Positions 39,670-49,036 of a stretch of DNA of 64,000 nt are shown here, in pieces (the first letter of the stretch is position 1; the number at the start of each line of letters is the position of its first letter). The position numbers and the translations under genes were made by a program. The notes under the pieces were generated by a model, which was not told where the DNA came from, did not search any database, and worked only from the letters and a program-made list of their open reading frames with translations. Location: contig NZ_CP146614.1 of NCBI RefSeq assembly GCF_037094685.1, forward strand, positions 5,394,001 to 5,458,000. Reading direction: 5' to 3'. The DNA comes from Massilia sp. METH4. GTDB lineage: Bacteria; Pseudomonadota; Gammaproteobacteria; Burkholderiales; Burkholderiaceae_D.

Positions 39670-40452
39670 ATGATTCCCCAGATTCCCGGCTCCCGTGCCG
39701 AGCCCTTCCTCGTCTGTCCCGACGCCAGGCATGCCGACATCAATCTCGCAAGGCTCCAGCAGCTGGGCATGGTGACGCACGAGGGCGGGCGCACCGGTGT
39801 CGCCGAAGACTTTCGCATCATCAAGCGGCCATTGCTGCGCGGCGCGCGCGGTCTCGACAGCCAGCCCATCCAGCACGGCAACCTGATCATCGTGACGAGC
39901 GCACTGCCCGGCGAAGGCAAGACCTACTGCGCCATCAATCTGGCGATGAGCATGGCGATGGAGCGCGACACCACGGTCCTGCTCGTGGACGCCGATGTCG
40001 CCCGCCCCGCGGTGCTCAATGTGCTCGGTCTGGAGCCGGGCCCCGGCCTGATGGACGTGTTGCTCGACGATGAGCGGGACCTGTCCGAGGTGATCCTGAA
40101 GACCAATGTGCCCGCGCTGAGCCTGTTGCCTTCCGGGCGACGCAACAAGCATGCGACCGAACTGCTGGCGAGCCGGAACATGTCCCGCTTGCTGGACGAT
40201 ATCGCCAATCGCTATCCCGACCGCATCGTCATCTTCGATTCGCCGCCGCTGCTGATCACCTCCGAGGCAAGCGTGCTCGCATCCCAGATGGGACAGGTCG
40301 TCGTGGTCGTCGAAGCCGAGCGCACCACGCACAGCTCGGTGCGCGAAGCGCTGCGGCTTGTCGAGTCCTGCCGGCACGTCAATCTCGTCTACAACAAGAG
40401 CAAGCCCTTCAGTTGCAGCGACCACCACTACGCGTACTACGACCAGGGGTAA
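39670..40452 (+). CDS. BY-kinase (tyrosine autokinase) of EPS locus
   Basis: 260 residues. Walker A A-L-P-G-E-G-K-T (78-85), Walker A' L-L-V-D-A-D-V-A (104-111) and Walker B I-V-I-F-D-S-P-P define a bacterial tyrosine kinase. The C-terminus has a tyrosine cluster (H-Y-A-Y-Y-D-Q-G) for autophosphorylation. The separate membrane activator is the preceding chain-length protein. Phosphorylation cycles control polymer export. Confidence 0.92.
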   Translation: MIPQIPGSRAEPFLVCPDARHADINLARLQQLGMVTHEGGRTGVAEDFRIIKRPLLRGARGLDSQPIQHGNLIIVTSALPGEGKTYCAINLAMSMAMERDTTVLLVDADVARPAVLNVLGLEPGPGLMDVLLDDERDLSEVILKTNVPALSLLPSGRRNKHATELLASRNMSRLLDDIANRYPDRIVIFDSPPLLITSEASVLASQMGQVVVVVEAERTTHSSVREALRLVESCRHVNLVYNKSKPFSCSDHHYAYYDQG

Positions 40453-40454
40453 CC

Positions 40455-41213
40455 ATGTTTCCGTTGACGTCCTTGCTGTTCATTGCCGCGACCTTGCTGC
40501 TGTGCGCTTACACGCTGCACAAGGTGCGCTTGATTCACCTGATGCTGCATGATGTGCGCGACCAGTCGCACCGCGACAATGCCGGCCTGTTCCGCCAGCT
40601 GGAAGCCCTGCAGGGTCTCTACACGGACCTTGGCTTGTCGCACAGCCTGCCCGACACGCGGGGCTGGGCGGCGTCGCCCGATTTCTTGCTGGAGCTGACC
40701 CGGCATGCCCAGGCCGAGAAACCCCGCACCATCGTCGAGTGCAGCAGCGGTACCTCCACGCTGGTGCTGGCACGCTGCATGCAGATCAACGGCAGCGGCA
40801 AGGTATACAGCCTGGAGCATGACGCAGCCTACGCGCGGCAGACGCGGCAGCAGCTGGAACGCCACGGCCTGAGTGCCTGGGCGGAAGTGCTGGATGCACC
40901 GCTCGCGCCACAGGAATTCTCCGGCGCCATCTGGCCCTGGTATGCAACGGACGGACTGCCGCGCGAGCTCGAGATCGACATGCTCGTCATCGATGGCCCG
41001 CCACAGGCAACGCGGTCCCTGGCGCGCTACCCGGCCGGTCCCGCCCTGTTCGGCCGGCTCTCGGCCGGCGCCGCCGTCTTCCTCGATGATGCACGGCGGC
41101 CCGACGAACAGCAGATCCTGCGCCGCTGGGCCGATGAGCATCCGGAGATCGAGCAGCGCGAACTGCGCTGCGAAAAGGGCGCGGCCGTCCTGCGCTATCG
41201 GCCTCGGGCCTGA
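40455..41213 (+). CDS. Membrane-anchored SAM methyltransferase
   Basis: 252 residues from ATG 40455, two bases after the kinase stop. It has an N-terminal membrane segment (L-L-F-I-A-A-T-L-L-L-C-A-Y), then a class I methyltransferase fold: I-V-E-C-S-S-G-T-S-T (SAM loop near 95-104), Y-S-L-E-H-D near 120 and L-V-I-D-G-P-P near 177. It could methylate a sugar or lipid-linked intermediate at the inner membrane. The D-x-x-D-D segment near 215 fits the end of the fold. Confidence 0.82.
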   Translation: MFPLTSLLFIAATLLLCAYTLHKVRLIHLMLHDVRDQSHRDNAGLFRQLEALQGLYTDLGLSHSLPDTRGWAASPDFLLELTRHAQAEKPRTIVECSSGTSTLVLARCMQINGSGKVYSLEHDAAYARQTRQQLERHGLSAWAEVLDAPLAPQEFSGAIWPWYATDGLPRELEIDMLVIDGPPQATRSLARYPAGPALFGRLSAGAAVFLDDARRPDEQQILRRWADEHPEIEQRELRCEKGAAVLRYRPRA

Positions 41214-41557
41214 GCTCCCGCAAGATCGCCGAAAACTCCCGCCGCGATCGATGACGGACCGGCACGACGTGCTGCGGGACTGCCGCGCCGAAGGCGACCT
41301 TTCCGCACCGCGCTGCGGCCCACCTGAAGTGACATCGGCCACGTTGCCGCCCTCTCGTTGCTGAACGAGCACATTGCTTCCAACGCCCGGCCGGCCTTTC
41401 TGGCCAGCCGCAGCCCTGCGCGCCCAGCGGCGCGTTGTCCCACGAAATCGAGTGAACTTCGGCGAGCTGACAGGTCGGAGGGCCCGCGGTGTTTTGCCGT
41501 GGCCCTGGACGCCGGTATCGTCCAACTGACGCGGGGGACGCCGATCGCGCGGCTTTT
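41214..41557. other. Convergent intergenic stretch, no gene seen
   Basis: 344 bases between the plus-strand methyltransferase and the minus-strand glycosyltransferase. Only short frames that look like chance are present. No clear terminator with a T tract, repeat or RNA gene was found, though GC-rich inverted segments near 41385-41400 could form weak stems. Confidence 0.6.
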
Positions 41558-42709
41558 CTAGGACAGCGTTCCCTCGGGCGTTCCGATGGCCTTGGGCTGC
41601 GCGGCATCGGACGAACGTTCTGTCACCGCCCCCGCGTGGCCGCGAGTCTGATCACCGTGCAAGCTGGCAGCCAGATCGAAATAGCAACTGGCGATTTCCG
41701 AGGCGACGCGCTGCCAGGTATACTGCTCGACCAGGGCACGCACGCTCTCGCGCGCCGGTGGAGCATGGATGAAGTTGTGGATGGCGGTGCGCTGCGCGGC
41801 GGCGTCGTGCCACGGCACCTTGCGAAGCGCGAAGGCGCTCTCGGGCAGGTCGAGCGCATTTTCATCCGTCATCACGACCGGGGTGCCGGCGGCCAACGAT
41901 TCCAGCACGGCCAGCGGAAATACTTCGCCGTGGCTGGGCAGCGCGACGACGGAGGCCGCACAGTAGGCGCTGGCCAGCAATGGATCGGCGTGATCGAGGG
42001 CGCCCAGCCAGCGCACCCACGGCGAGCGCAGCACCGTATCGAGGTAGACCTGGTCCTGCCGGGCAGCCCGGCCAATCAGCACGACCGGCACCTGCATGTC
42101 GGCCAATGCCTGCACCAGGCCGAGCTGGTTCTTGTAAGGGCTGATCGCTCCGACCATCAGGACGAACGGTCCCGTGATCCCGGTGCGGTGACGGAACAGC
42201 TCGGGACGCGAGGTGAAGAAGTGCCGGCTGATGCCGTTCGGGAAAACCCGGATTTTTCCCGGCTCGACAAGGAAACCCGAGATGATGGCTTCCCGCTCCG
42301 GCTCGCCCAGCGCGATGACCAGCTTTGCAAGCTGCAACGCCCGCTTCGTTTGCGCATAACTGGTTTGCACATTCCAGGCAGTGAGGCGGCCGGCGAGCCG
42401 GTCCGCCACGCGCGCCCGGAATCCCGACGCGCGGTTCCAGCCTGGCGACAACAGCGGGGACAACACGACGGGCACACCCATCTCGCTGGCGGCTTCGACA
42501 ACGCGATAATTGCCGTTGATGGCTGAAAAGACGTGGATGAGGTCGAAGGTGTCCAGACGTTCACGGTTCGGATCGACGAGCTGCGCCTGAAGCGGATGCG
42601 CGCTGTCCGCGCCAAGCCGGTTCAGGGCTGCGATCGTCTCGCGGACTTGCACCTGCAGGCCGCCGTCACGCTGGAACAGCATCGGATACGACAATATACC
42701 TACTCGCAT
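41558..42709 (-). CDS. GT4-type glycosyltransferase
   Basis: 383 residues from ATG 42709 with AAGGAG upstream. GT-B fold marks: the N-terminal R-V-G-I-L-S-Y-P with G-G-L-Q-V-Q-V near residue 17, a V-F-P-N-G-I region near 158, and the nucleotide-sugar-binding G-E-V-F-P-L-A-V-L-E-S-L-A-A-G-T near 270 with the E-x7-E pattern. It transfers a sugar in assembly of the exopolysaccharide repeat on the cytoplasmic face. It is followed upstream by the flippase gene with 13 bases between. Confidence 0.88.
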   Translation of the reverse strand: MRVGILSYPMLFQRDGGLQVQVRETIAALNRLGADSAHPLQAQLVDPNRERLDTFDLIHVFSAINGNYRVVEAASEMGVPVVLSPLLSPGWNRASGFRARVADRLAGRLTAWNVQTSYAQTKRALQLAKLVIALGEPEREAIISGFLVEPGKIRVFPNGISRHFFTSRPELFRHRTGITGPFVLMVGAISPYKNQLGLVQALADMQVPVVLIGRAARQDQVYLDTVLRSPWVRWLGALDHADPLLASAYCAASVVALPSHGEVFPLAVLESLAAGTPVVMTDENALDLPESAFALRKVPWHDAAAQRTAIHNFIHAPPARESVRALVEQYTWQRVASEIASCYFDLAASLHGDQTRGHAGAVTERSSDAAQPKAIGTPEGTLS

Positions 42710-42722
42710 GATCACTACTCCT

Positions 42723-44159
42723 TCAAACAGCATCACGACGTCGGGCCTTGCGCCATGCGAGCTCCAGTTCGGCAGCGAGCGGGTGCCGGAAGAGCGCAAG
42801 TCCCGCAAGCCAGAGCGGTACCACGAGGATGGACGCGACGACCAGTTGTACATTCCCGGCCGGCGCCAGCAACACGGCGGCGATCGGTCCCAGGGCGGAC
42901 AGGAGCGTTACCGCGGCACTGCGGCTCACCGCGCGCAGGAGCTGGGGCAAACGAATGCCGCTGAGCTTGTTCAAGTAACGCCAGGTCAGCCACGAGCGGA
43001 ACAAGGCGCCGCCGACGACCGCGCAGGCGACCCAGTACAAGCCCGCGAGGCCGGCCGGAAACAACAGCGCCACGCGCACGAGCACCGCCAAGGTGTCCAG
43101 CCGTGCCTGTTCGCGCACATGTCCCGTTGCGACGAACAAATATCGAGCCATGCTGAACATGCTATACAGGGCCGACGAGCAACACATGACGCGGATCAAC
43201 GGGGCAGCCGCGTCCCACTGCGTGCCATAGACGATGTTAACAATCGGCAACGCGAACGTACCGAGGAGCAGGAAGAACGGCCATGCGACGGCCGTCATGC
43301 AACTGACTGTGAGCAGATAGCCTTCCCGGGGATCGCGCCCGTCCCTGGCCTGCCCCGCGAACATGGGGAGCAGGACGGGGGACACGGCGCTGGTGACGGC
43401 CTGGCTGAACAGATTGAGCAGGGCTTGCGCCTTGCCGAACACGGCCACGGCCTCGGACCCCAGCAACTTGCCGATGATCAGGTCGGGCGCGGCCACGCCA
43501 GCCTCGTCGACAATGTTCCCTCCGGTCGCGTAGAAGCCGAAGGCGAGCACCTCGCGCGCACCTTTCAGGCGCGGCAGCCACGGCAATTCGGTGGGACGAA
43601 AGAACAGGCTGACCAGGATTGCACCGGCGGCGGCGGCCACGGTGCCCCAGGCAAGGCTGAGGCAGCCGTACCCCCCGAGGGCCAGCCAGATGGTGCACAG
43701 CAATTGCGTCAGGCCGTGCGTGGCGTTGATGACGTAGATGGCAAAGAGGCGCAGTTGCCGGCGCAGATAGGACAGCGTCAGGGACGTGAACGGCACGAGC
43801 ACGAAGTTAATTGCCAGCAGCCGCATCACGTCCCGCAGCCGCGGCTGGTCATAGAACTCGGACATGGGGCCGCTCAGCGCCAACACCACCAGGGCCAAGG
43901 TCCAGGCCGAGAGCGTGGAAACGCCGAATGCCGCCCGCAACTGCTTGGGGCCCAGGGTCGGCGAAGTGACGATATACTGTCCGACGCCGAAATCCCGCAA
44001 GACCTGCGCCAGTCCGACGAGGACGGCACCGATCGCATAAATGCCGATTTCCGCCGGCGGCAGCAGCCGCGCGATGATCATCGTGCCGATCACCCCGAGC
44101 AACAGCAAGGTGTAGCGTTCCGAGAACGAAACCAGCAAGGACCGCCGGGCGGAGGGCAT
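42723..44159 (-). CDS. Wzx-like oligosaccharide flippase
   Basis: 478 residues from ATG 44159, one base after the previous stop. The protein has about 12-14 membrane segments, typical of the MOP superfamily: the N-terminal R-Y-T-L-L-L-L-G-V-I-G-T-M-I-I-A-R segment, G-I-Y-A-I-G near 35 and F-G-V-G-Q-Y-I near 55. It should flip the lipid-linked repeat across the inner membrane. No Wzz- or Wzy-type features are present in this gene; those are encoded by neighbours. Confidence 0.9.
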   Translation of the reverse strand: MPSARRSLLVSFSERYTLLLLGVIGTMIIARLLPPAEIGIYAIGAVLVGLAQVLRDFGVGQYIVTSPTLGPKQLRAAFGVSTLSAWTLALVVLALSGPMSEFYDQPRLRDVMRLLAINFVLVPFTSLTLSYLRRQLRLFAIYVINATHGLTQLLCTIWLALGGYGCLSLAWGTVAAAAGAILVSLFFRPTELPWLPRLKGAREVLAFGFYATGGNIVDEAGVAAPDLIIGKLLGSEAVAVFGKAQALLNLFSQAVTSAVSPVLLPMFAGQARDGRDPREGYLLTVSCMTAVAWPFFLLLGTFALPIVNIVYGTQWDAAAPLIRVMCCSSALYSMFSMARYLFVATGHVREQARLDTLAVLVRVALLFPAGLAGLYWVACAVVGGALFRSWLTWRYLNKLSGIRLPQLLRAVSRSAAVTLLSALGPIAAVLLAPAGNVQLVVASILVVPLWLAGLALFRHPLAAELELAWRKARRRDAV

Positions 44160-44160
44160 G

Positions 44161-46245
44161 CTACAACAGCCCTTCGTAGAACGCGTGAACCATTGCCTGC
44201 ACGCGCGCGGTGCTGAACCGGCGCACCGCGTCGTCCCTGCCTTCGGCGCCCATCCGTGCACGCCTGTCCGGGTCGGCGAGCAGGCCGGCGACGGCACGCG
44301 CCACGGTTTCCTCGTCGTCGAGCGGGACCAGCATGCCGCCCCCGCTGCCTGACAGCACATCGGAATTGCCGGGCACATCGCTGGCGACGGCCGGAACGCC
44401 GCACGCCATGGCTTCGATGGTGGCGATGCCGAATCCCTCGCGCCTGCTGAGCAGCAGATGCACGTCGAATGCCGGCATGATCTCCTCGATCCGGTCCTGG
44501 TAGCCAGTGAAGATCACGAACGGTTCCAGGCCCCGCGCGGCAACCAGGCTTCTTACCTGCGCTTCCAGGGGACCGGTACCGGCCAGGACGAGGTGCAGGG
44601 TCGGAAACGCCGCGCGCAGTGCGCCGAGCAGCGCCACCAGGGCCTCGGGCCGCTTCTGCGGCGAGAGGCGCGCCACGGAACCGATCACGAGGGCATCGGC
44701 CGGCAGTTGCCATCGCCGGCGCGTGGCGGCGCGCAGCTCGGGCGAAGGACGAAAGCGCTGGGTGTCGACGCAGTTCGGAATGACCGCCAGCCGGATGTCG
44801 TCGCGGATGAAGGGCCGGTACAACGCCAGAAAGTGCTGGAGCGCGGCCTCCGTCGCGCCATAGATTCCGCGCACCGCGGCAAACGCTTCCTGCAACAACG
44901 GCCGATGCCAGCGGCCGAACTCGCATGGCGGGAAGGTGTTGTGCACGCTGATCACGGCCGGCAGGCCACACCTGCCGGCAATCCACAGGGCCGTGGCCCC
45001 ATAGGTATTCCAGCAAAAGGCGACATGCACGAGGTCGGCCCTGATGCGGCGCAGGGCGCGTACGCTGCCCAGCAGCGCCCGGATCTTGTTGACGCGCCGC
45101 CAGCGCCATTGCTCGAGCACGGGCGGTGGTGCGAAGTGCCGCACAGGAACGCGGCGATCGACGAGGGTGCCCGCCCATACGGCACTGCGCGGGAACGGCC
45201 GAATGCCGATGACCCCGTCGTATCCTCCCGCGCGCAGGAACTGCGCCTCCTGCGCCATGCGCAACTCCATGCCGCCCAATTCTCCCGAATAGCTCGTGAT
45301 CAGGATGCGGCCCCGGCCGGTCGAACGGCCGGCCCGCCATGCTTCGCGCATGTAGCCGTCCAGGTAGGCCATTTCCCAGCGGTGCCGGAAGGCGCTGTCC
45401 GCATCGCGGCGAATCCAGGCCTTGGCCAGTCCGAGGAGTTCCAGCCCGAACCGGCTGAACATCCAGCGGGGTACGCCGAACCATTCCTTGAACCGCCCTT
45501 CGCACTCCTGCCGGTACTTGCCGCGGCCGAAGCGGCGGGCGCGTTCGATCACCCACTGCGGGGTCATCTGCTGAGGCCGGATATAGTGCGCGACCCGCGC
45601 GCGCGGGCAGAACCATGCACCGTGTCCGGCATCGCCGAGGCGGCGCGTCAGCTGCGTTTCGCTGCCCATCGCGTAGGCCCCGGCGGCCGGTCCGATCGTT
45701 TCATCGAAACGGAGCCCCTGCTCGAACAGGTGGCGCCGGATCGCCAAATTGGCACCCCACACGAGGCCGGGAAAAACGGGACCATCCTCGATCTCGGGTG
45801 GCGTGATGCCGAACGTCAGGCCGAGCGGCACGAGACGCTCGATCCACTCCGGCGGCGTGGCGCCCCAGTCCGCGACGATGCGCCCGCCAAAGATGTCATA
45901 GGCCGGCTGCTCGTGCGCCGCCTCGGCAAGCCGCACGAGCCAGTCTTCCTCCGGCGTGACATCGTCATCCGTGAAGACAAACAGTCCGCCGGGCTCGCGG
46001 GCCTGGAGCGCGACGGCAAGCGCCGCATTGAGCGCCACGTTCTTGCCCCGGCGCGGCACCCAGAGATAAAGCAGCGGCAGCCGACCGGCATACTGGTCCA
46101 CCAGCGCACGCGTTCCATCGGTGCTGCCGTTGTCGGCGATCAGGAGCCGCCAGCCACGCGGCGGCGCGATCAGGCGGGAATAGGCTTCCAGGACCTTCGG
46201 CAGCGTGGCCGCCCCATTGAAGGTTGCCATGAGAACGGTCAACAA
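44161..46245 (-). CDS. GT2-GT4 fusion glycosyltransferase
   Basis: 694 residues, starting at TTG 46245 with AGGAGGAG seven bases upstream. Residues of about 1-290 are a GT2 (GT-A) domain with V-L-M-A-T-F-N-G-A near the start and the metal-binding F-T-D-D-D-V-T near 94. Residues of about 325-694 are a GT4 (GT-B) domain with G-E-L-G-G-M-E, a G-S-V-A-R-L-S-P-Q-K-R-P segment and the C-terminal R-R-E-G-F-G-I-A-T-I-E-A-M. A single polypeptide may add two consecutive sugars. It is divergent from the O-ligase gene. Confidence 0.9.
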   Translation of the reverse strand: MLTVLMATFNGAATLPKVLEAYSRLIAPPRGWRLLIADNGSTDGTRALVDQYAGRLPLLYLWVPRRGKNVALNAALAVALQAREPGGLFVFTDDDVTPEEDWLVRLAEAAHEQPAYDIFGGRIVADWGATPPEWIERLVPLGLTFGITPPEIEDGPVFPGLVWGANLAIRRHLFEQGLRFDETIGPAAGAYAMGSETQLTRRLGDAGHGAWFCPRARVAHYIRPQQMTPQWVIERARRFGRGKYRQECEGRFKEWFGVPRWMFSRFGLELLGLAKAWIRRDADSAFRHRWEMAYLDGYMREAWRAGRSTGRGRILITSYSGELGGMELRMAQEAQFLRAGGYDGVIGIRPFPRSAVWAGTLVDRRVPVRHFAPPPVLEQWRWRRVNKIRALLGSVRALRRIRADLVHVAFCWNTYGATALWIAGRCGLPAVISVHNTFPPCEFGRWHRPLLQEAFAAVRGIYGATEAALQHFLALYRPFIRDDIRLAVIPNCVDTQRFRPSPELRAATRRRWQLPADALVIGSVARLSPQKRPEALVALLGALRAAFPTLHLVLAGTGPLEAQVRSLVAARGLEPFVIFTGYQDRIEEIMPAFDVHLLLSRREGFGIATIEAMACGVPAVASDVPGNSDVLSGSGGGMLVPLDDEETVARAVAGLLADPDRRARMGAEGRDDAVRRFSTARVQAMVHAFYEGLL

Positions 46246-46339
46246 GGGCGCTCCTCCTGCGACGTATGATGGACTGCCGGGCTGAACCAGTGTACTGGCG
46301 GGCCTTTTGGATCCGTTGAGGTCCGTCAAGAAGAAAGCC

Positions 46340-47674
46340 ATGCGCGATATTTTCGTCACCCTCCTGGTCCTTGGTGGCCTGCCGTTTGCCCTGCAACGTC
46401 CCGTGATCGGCGGCCTGATGTGGGTGTGGATCAGCGTCATGAATCCCCATACGCAGGGCTGGGGCTTCGCCACCACGTTCCCATTCGCCCAACTGATCGC
46501 CGGCGTCACTCTCCTCAGCCTGCTGAAGTCGCGCGAAAAGAACAGGCTGCCGATGACGCCGATCACGATCACCCTGATCCTGTTCGTCGTGTGGATGAAC
46601 ATCACGACCCTCTTCGCGATCATTCCCAATGCCGCCTGGGGCCAGTGGAACAAGGTGATGAAGATCATGCTGATGACCTTCGTCGTGATGATGGTCATCC
46701 GGAAGCGCGAACATGTGCGCCACCTGATCTGGGTGCTCGTGATATCGCTGGGTTACTACGGCGTCAAGGGCGGCATCTTCACGGTCCGCAGCGGCGGCAA
46801 CCAGCGCGTGTGGGGGCCGATCGGCACTTTCATCGGCGACAACAATGCGCTCGCGCTGGCGCTGATCATGACCATTCCGCTGATGTACTACCTGATGCAG
46901 GAACTGCCGAAACAGTGGATGCGCAGACTCATGTTCGTCGCCATGGGCTTGTGCGCGCTCGCGGCGCTGGGGAGTTACTCGCGCGGCGGCTTCCTCGCGA
47001 TCATCGCCATGCTGGCGTTCATGTGGAAGAAGAGCCGCCACAAGCTGGCCGGCGCCGCGCTGCTGGTGCTGCTGGTACCGCTCGCCCTGCTGTTCATGCC
47101 CGAGCAGTGGGCGGCGCGCATGGACACCATCTCCGAATACGAGGCCGATCACTCGGCGATGGGCCGCATCAACGCATGGCAGACCGCGTACAACCTGGCG
47201 TGCGACCGGTTCTTCGGCGGCGGCTTCTCGATGTACGAGCCGATGACATTCGCGATGTATGCCCCCGATCCCTCGGCGGTGCATGCCGCCCACAGCATCT
47301 ACTTCCAGGCGCTGGGCGAACATGGCTGGATCGGGCTCGGCCTGTACCTGATGCTTGGCTTCCTGACCTGGCGCTACGCGGCCTGGATCGTGCGGCACTG
47401 CCGTGGCCGTGCGGACCTGCAATGGGCCGCCTCGCTGGCCGCCATGATCCAGGCAAGCCTGATCGGCTTCGCCGTCGGCGGGGCTTTCCTCAGCCTGCTG
47501 TACTGGGACGTACCGTACTACCTGATGGTGGCCGTGATGGCCACCCGCGCGGTCGTCGCGCAACATCTTGCCGTATCGCCGGCGGCCGCCGCGCACGCGC
47601 ATCAACGCGCGTCACGACTCGGCCCTACTGTTGAGTCTCGACAAGGAAAGAGCGCAGGCCCGGAGGTTAAATGA
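46340..47674 (+). CDS. Wzy/O-ligase-like membrane protein, exosortase-associated
   Basis: 444 residues from ATG 46340. It has about 10-12 membrane segments and the loop R-I-N-A-W-Q-T-A-Y near 275 with the G-G-G-F-S-M-Y segment near 295, resembling the Wzy_C/O-antigen ligase superfamily, in particular the putative O-glycosylation ligase found with exosortase A systems. It could polymerise the repeat or attach glycan to PEP-CTERM proteins. It is divergent from the GT fusion, whose start is 95 bases away. Confidence 0.86.
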   Translation: MRDIFVTLLVLGGLPFALQRPVIGGLMWVWISVMNPHTQGWGFATTFPFAQLIAGVTLLSLLKSREKNRLPMTPITITLILFVVWMNITTLFAIIPNAAWGQWNKVMKIMLMTFVVMMVIRKREHVRHLIWVLVISLGYYGVKGGIFTVRSGGNQRVWGPIGTFIGDNNALALALIMTIPLMYYLMQELPKQWMRRLMFVAMGLCALAALGSYSRGGFLAIIAMLAFMWKKSRHKLAGAALLVLLVPLALLFMPEQWAARMDTISEYEADHSAMGRINAWQTAYNLACDRFFGGGFSMYEPMTFAMYAPDPSAVHAAHSIYFQALGEHGWIGLGLYLMLGFLTWRYAAWIVRHCRGRADLQWAASLAAMIQASLIGFAVGGAFLSLLYWDVPYYLMVAVMATRAVVAQHLAVSPAAAAHAHQRASRLGPTVESRQGKSAGPEVK

Positions 47675-47678
47675 AGCG

Positions 47679-48401
47679 ATGAACAATCGCTTCCTGAAAA
47701 CGGTCACGGACCTTGGCTGGTTCGATGCCGTGTTGTATGGCGTGGCGCGCATTTGCCGGAACAGCCCGCTTCGCCTGCACCGCTATTACTTCGTCGCGCA
47801 GCGCGTGGCGAGCACCCCTTCACGCGCCGGCTGGGGCCGCGCGATCCGGGTGCGCGCCGTCTCGGTCCTTGCCGACATCCCATGGGGCTATCCACGCCCC
47901 CGCGACGTGCTGGCCGAGCGCTTTCGCCAGGGCGGCCACAGCCTTGCCGCCTGGCGCGGCGACGAACTGGCGGGCTTCCTGTGGTACCAGTTCGGCGCTT
48001 ATCGCGAAGACGAAGTGCGCGTGCGGTACTGCCTTGCATCGCCCCACTCCGCATGGGACTACGACGTCTTCGTGCAGCCGCACCTGCGCCTCGGCCCCAC
48101 ATTCGCCAAGCTCTGGGAAGAGGCGCACTTCCGGCTGCACGCACGCGGCGTGCGCTGGACCTGCAGCCGGATCTCCGCGTTCAACCCCGACTCCCTGCGC
48201 TCGCATGCCCGGCTGGGCGCCGTCAGGCTGGGCAGCGCCACGTCCGTCACGCTCGGGCGCTGGCAATGCATGTTCGCGACACAGGCCCCCTACTTCCACG
48301 TTTCATTCAGCGCGGGGTCAATCCCGCAGCTGCGTTTCGACACCGATGCGCTGGAACACGCGCCACGACAGGAATCCCTATGCCACCCCGGTCGCCCCTG
48401 A
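47679..48401 (+). CDS. GNAT-like protein of EPS locus
   Basis: 240 residues from ATG 47679 (GGAGG upstream at 12 bases). The sequence has a GNAT-like middle (A-G-F-L-W-Y-Q-F-G, then V-Q-P-H-L-R-L-G-P-T acceptor region near 140) and resembles the short acetyltransferase-like proteins often found in exosortase clusters. The catalytic acetyl-CoA loop is degenerate, so activity is uncertain. It overlaps the next gene by 22 bases. Confidence 0.65.
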   Translation: MNNRFLKTVTDLGWFDAVLYGVARICRNSPLRLHRYYFVAQRVASTPSRAGWGRAIRVRAVSVLADIPWGYPRPRDVLAERFRQGGHSLAAWRGDELAGFLWYQFGAYREDEVRVRYCLASPHSAWDYDVFVQPHLRLGPTFAKLWEEAHFRLHARGVRWTCSRISAFNPDSLRSHARLGAVRLGSATSVTLGRWQCMFATQAPYFHVSFSAGSIPQLRFDTDALEHAPRQESLCHPGRP

Positions 48402-49009
48402 TCTTCGCCCTGCTGCTTGCCCTTCCCCTGCTGCACGGCGCCGCCCACGCACGCAGCGATTGCCCGCCTTTCAACAATACGATCACCGGCGGCGATTACA
48501 CGAATCCCGAACACCGGCAGAAGCTCGATGTCGTCGAGCGCTTCCATTTCACGCCGCAGGTCGAGCGCCTGGAACGCGGGCAGTCCGGCTATCTCGGCGA
48601 CGACATCGGCTATACGCTGGACCATTTCGCCAACCACCATCGTGCACTCGCCTCGCTGGCGCGCCTCGCCCTGCGCGAAAAATCGTCGCGTCCGAAAGGC
48701 GCGAAGTATTCCATCGAATGCTATTTCGACCGGGCCATCCGCTTCCGGCCGGATGACGCGCGGGTGCGCGCCATCCTGGGCGGCTACCTGCTGGCACTCG
48801 GCCACGAGGATGCCGCGCTTACCCAGCTCGAGGAAGCGGCGCGGCTGGAGCCGCGCAACGGGATGAACCAGTACAACCTGGGCCTGGTCTACGTGCGCAA
48901 GAAGGATTTCGACAAGGCGCGCGAAGCAGCCAGGCTGGCTTATGAGCTGGGGGTGCCGCTTCCCGGCCTGAAGAACAAGCTGGCCGCCGCGGGGCAGTGG
49001 CGGGATTGA
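48380..49009 (+). CDS. Secreted TPR protein of EPS locus
   Basis: 209 residues starting at ATG 48380 inside the end of the preceding gene. It has a signal peptide (I-F-A-L-L-L-A-L-P-L-L-H-G-A-A-H-A) and two or three TPR-like repeats (A-A-L-T-Q-L-E-E-A-A-R-L-E-P and N-Q-Y-N-L-G-L-V-Y-V-R-K-K-D-F). It may be a periplasmic scaffold for the polymer machinery, possibly partly overlapping in role with prsT. Confidence 0.75.
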   Translation: MPPRSPLIFALLLALPLLHGAAHARSDCPPFNNTITGGDYTNPEHRQKLDVVERFHFTPQVERLERGQSGYLGDDIGYTLDHFANHHRALASLARLALREKSSRPKGAKYSIECYFDRAIRFRPDDARVRAILGGYLLALGHEDAALTQLEEAARLEPRNGMNQYNLGLVYVRKKDFDKAREAARLAYELGVPLPGLKNKLAAAGQWRD

Positions 49010-49036
49010 ACCCTTGCCCCGCGCGCGACGGGCGGC

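Noticed and set aside
38053..40428. 791-codon minus-strand frame across chain-length and kinase genes
   Set aside because: It spans two recognised genes and a gap without a start context; Walker motifs and membrane segments read on the plus strand.
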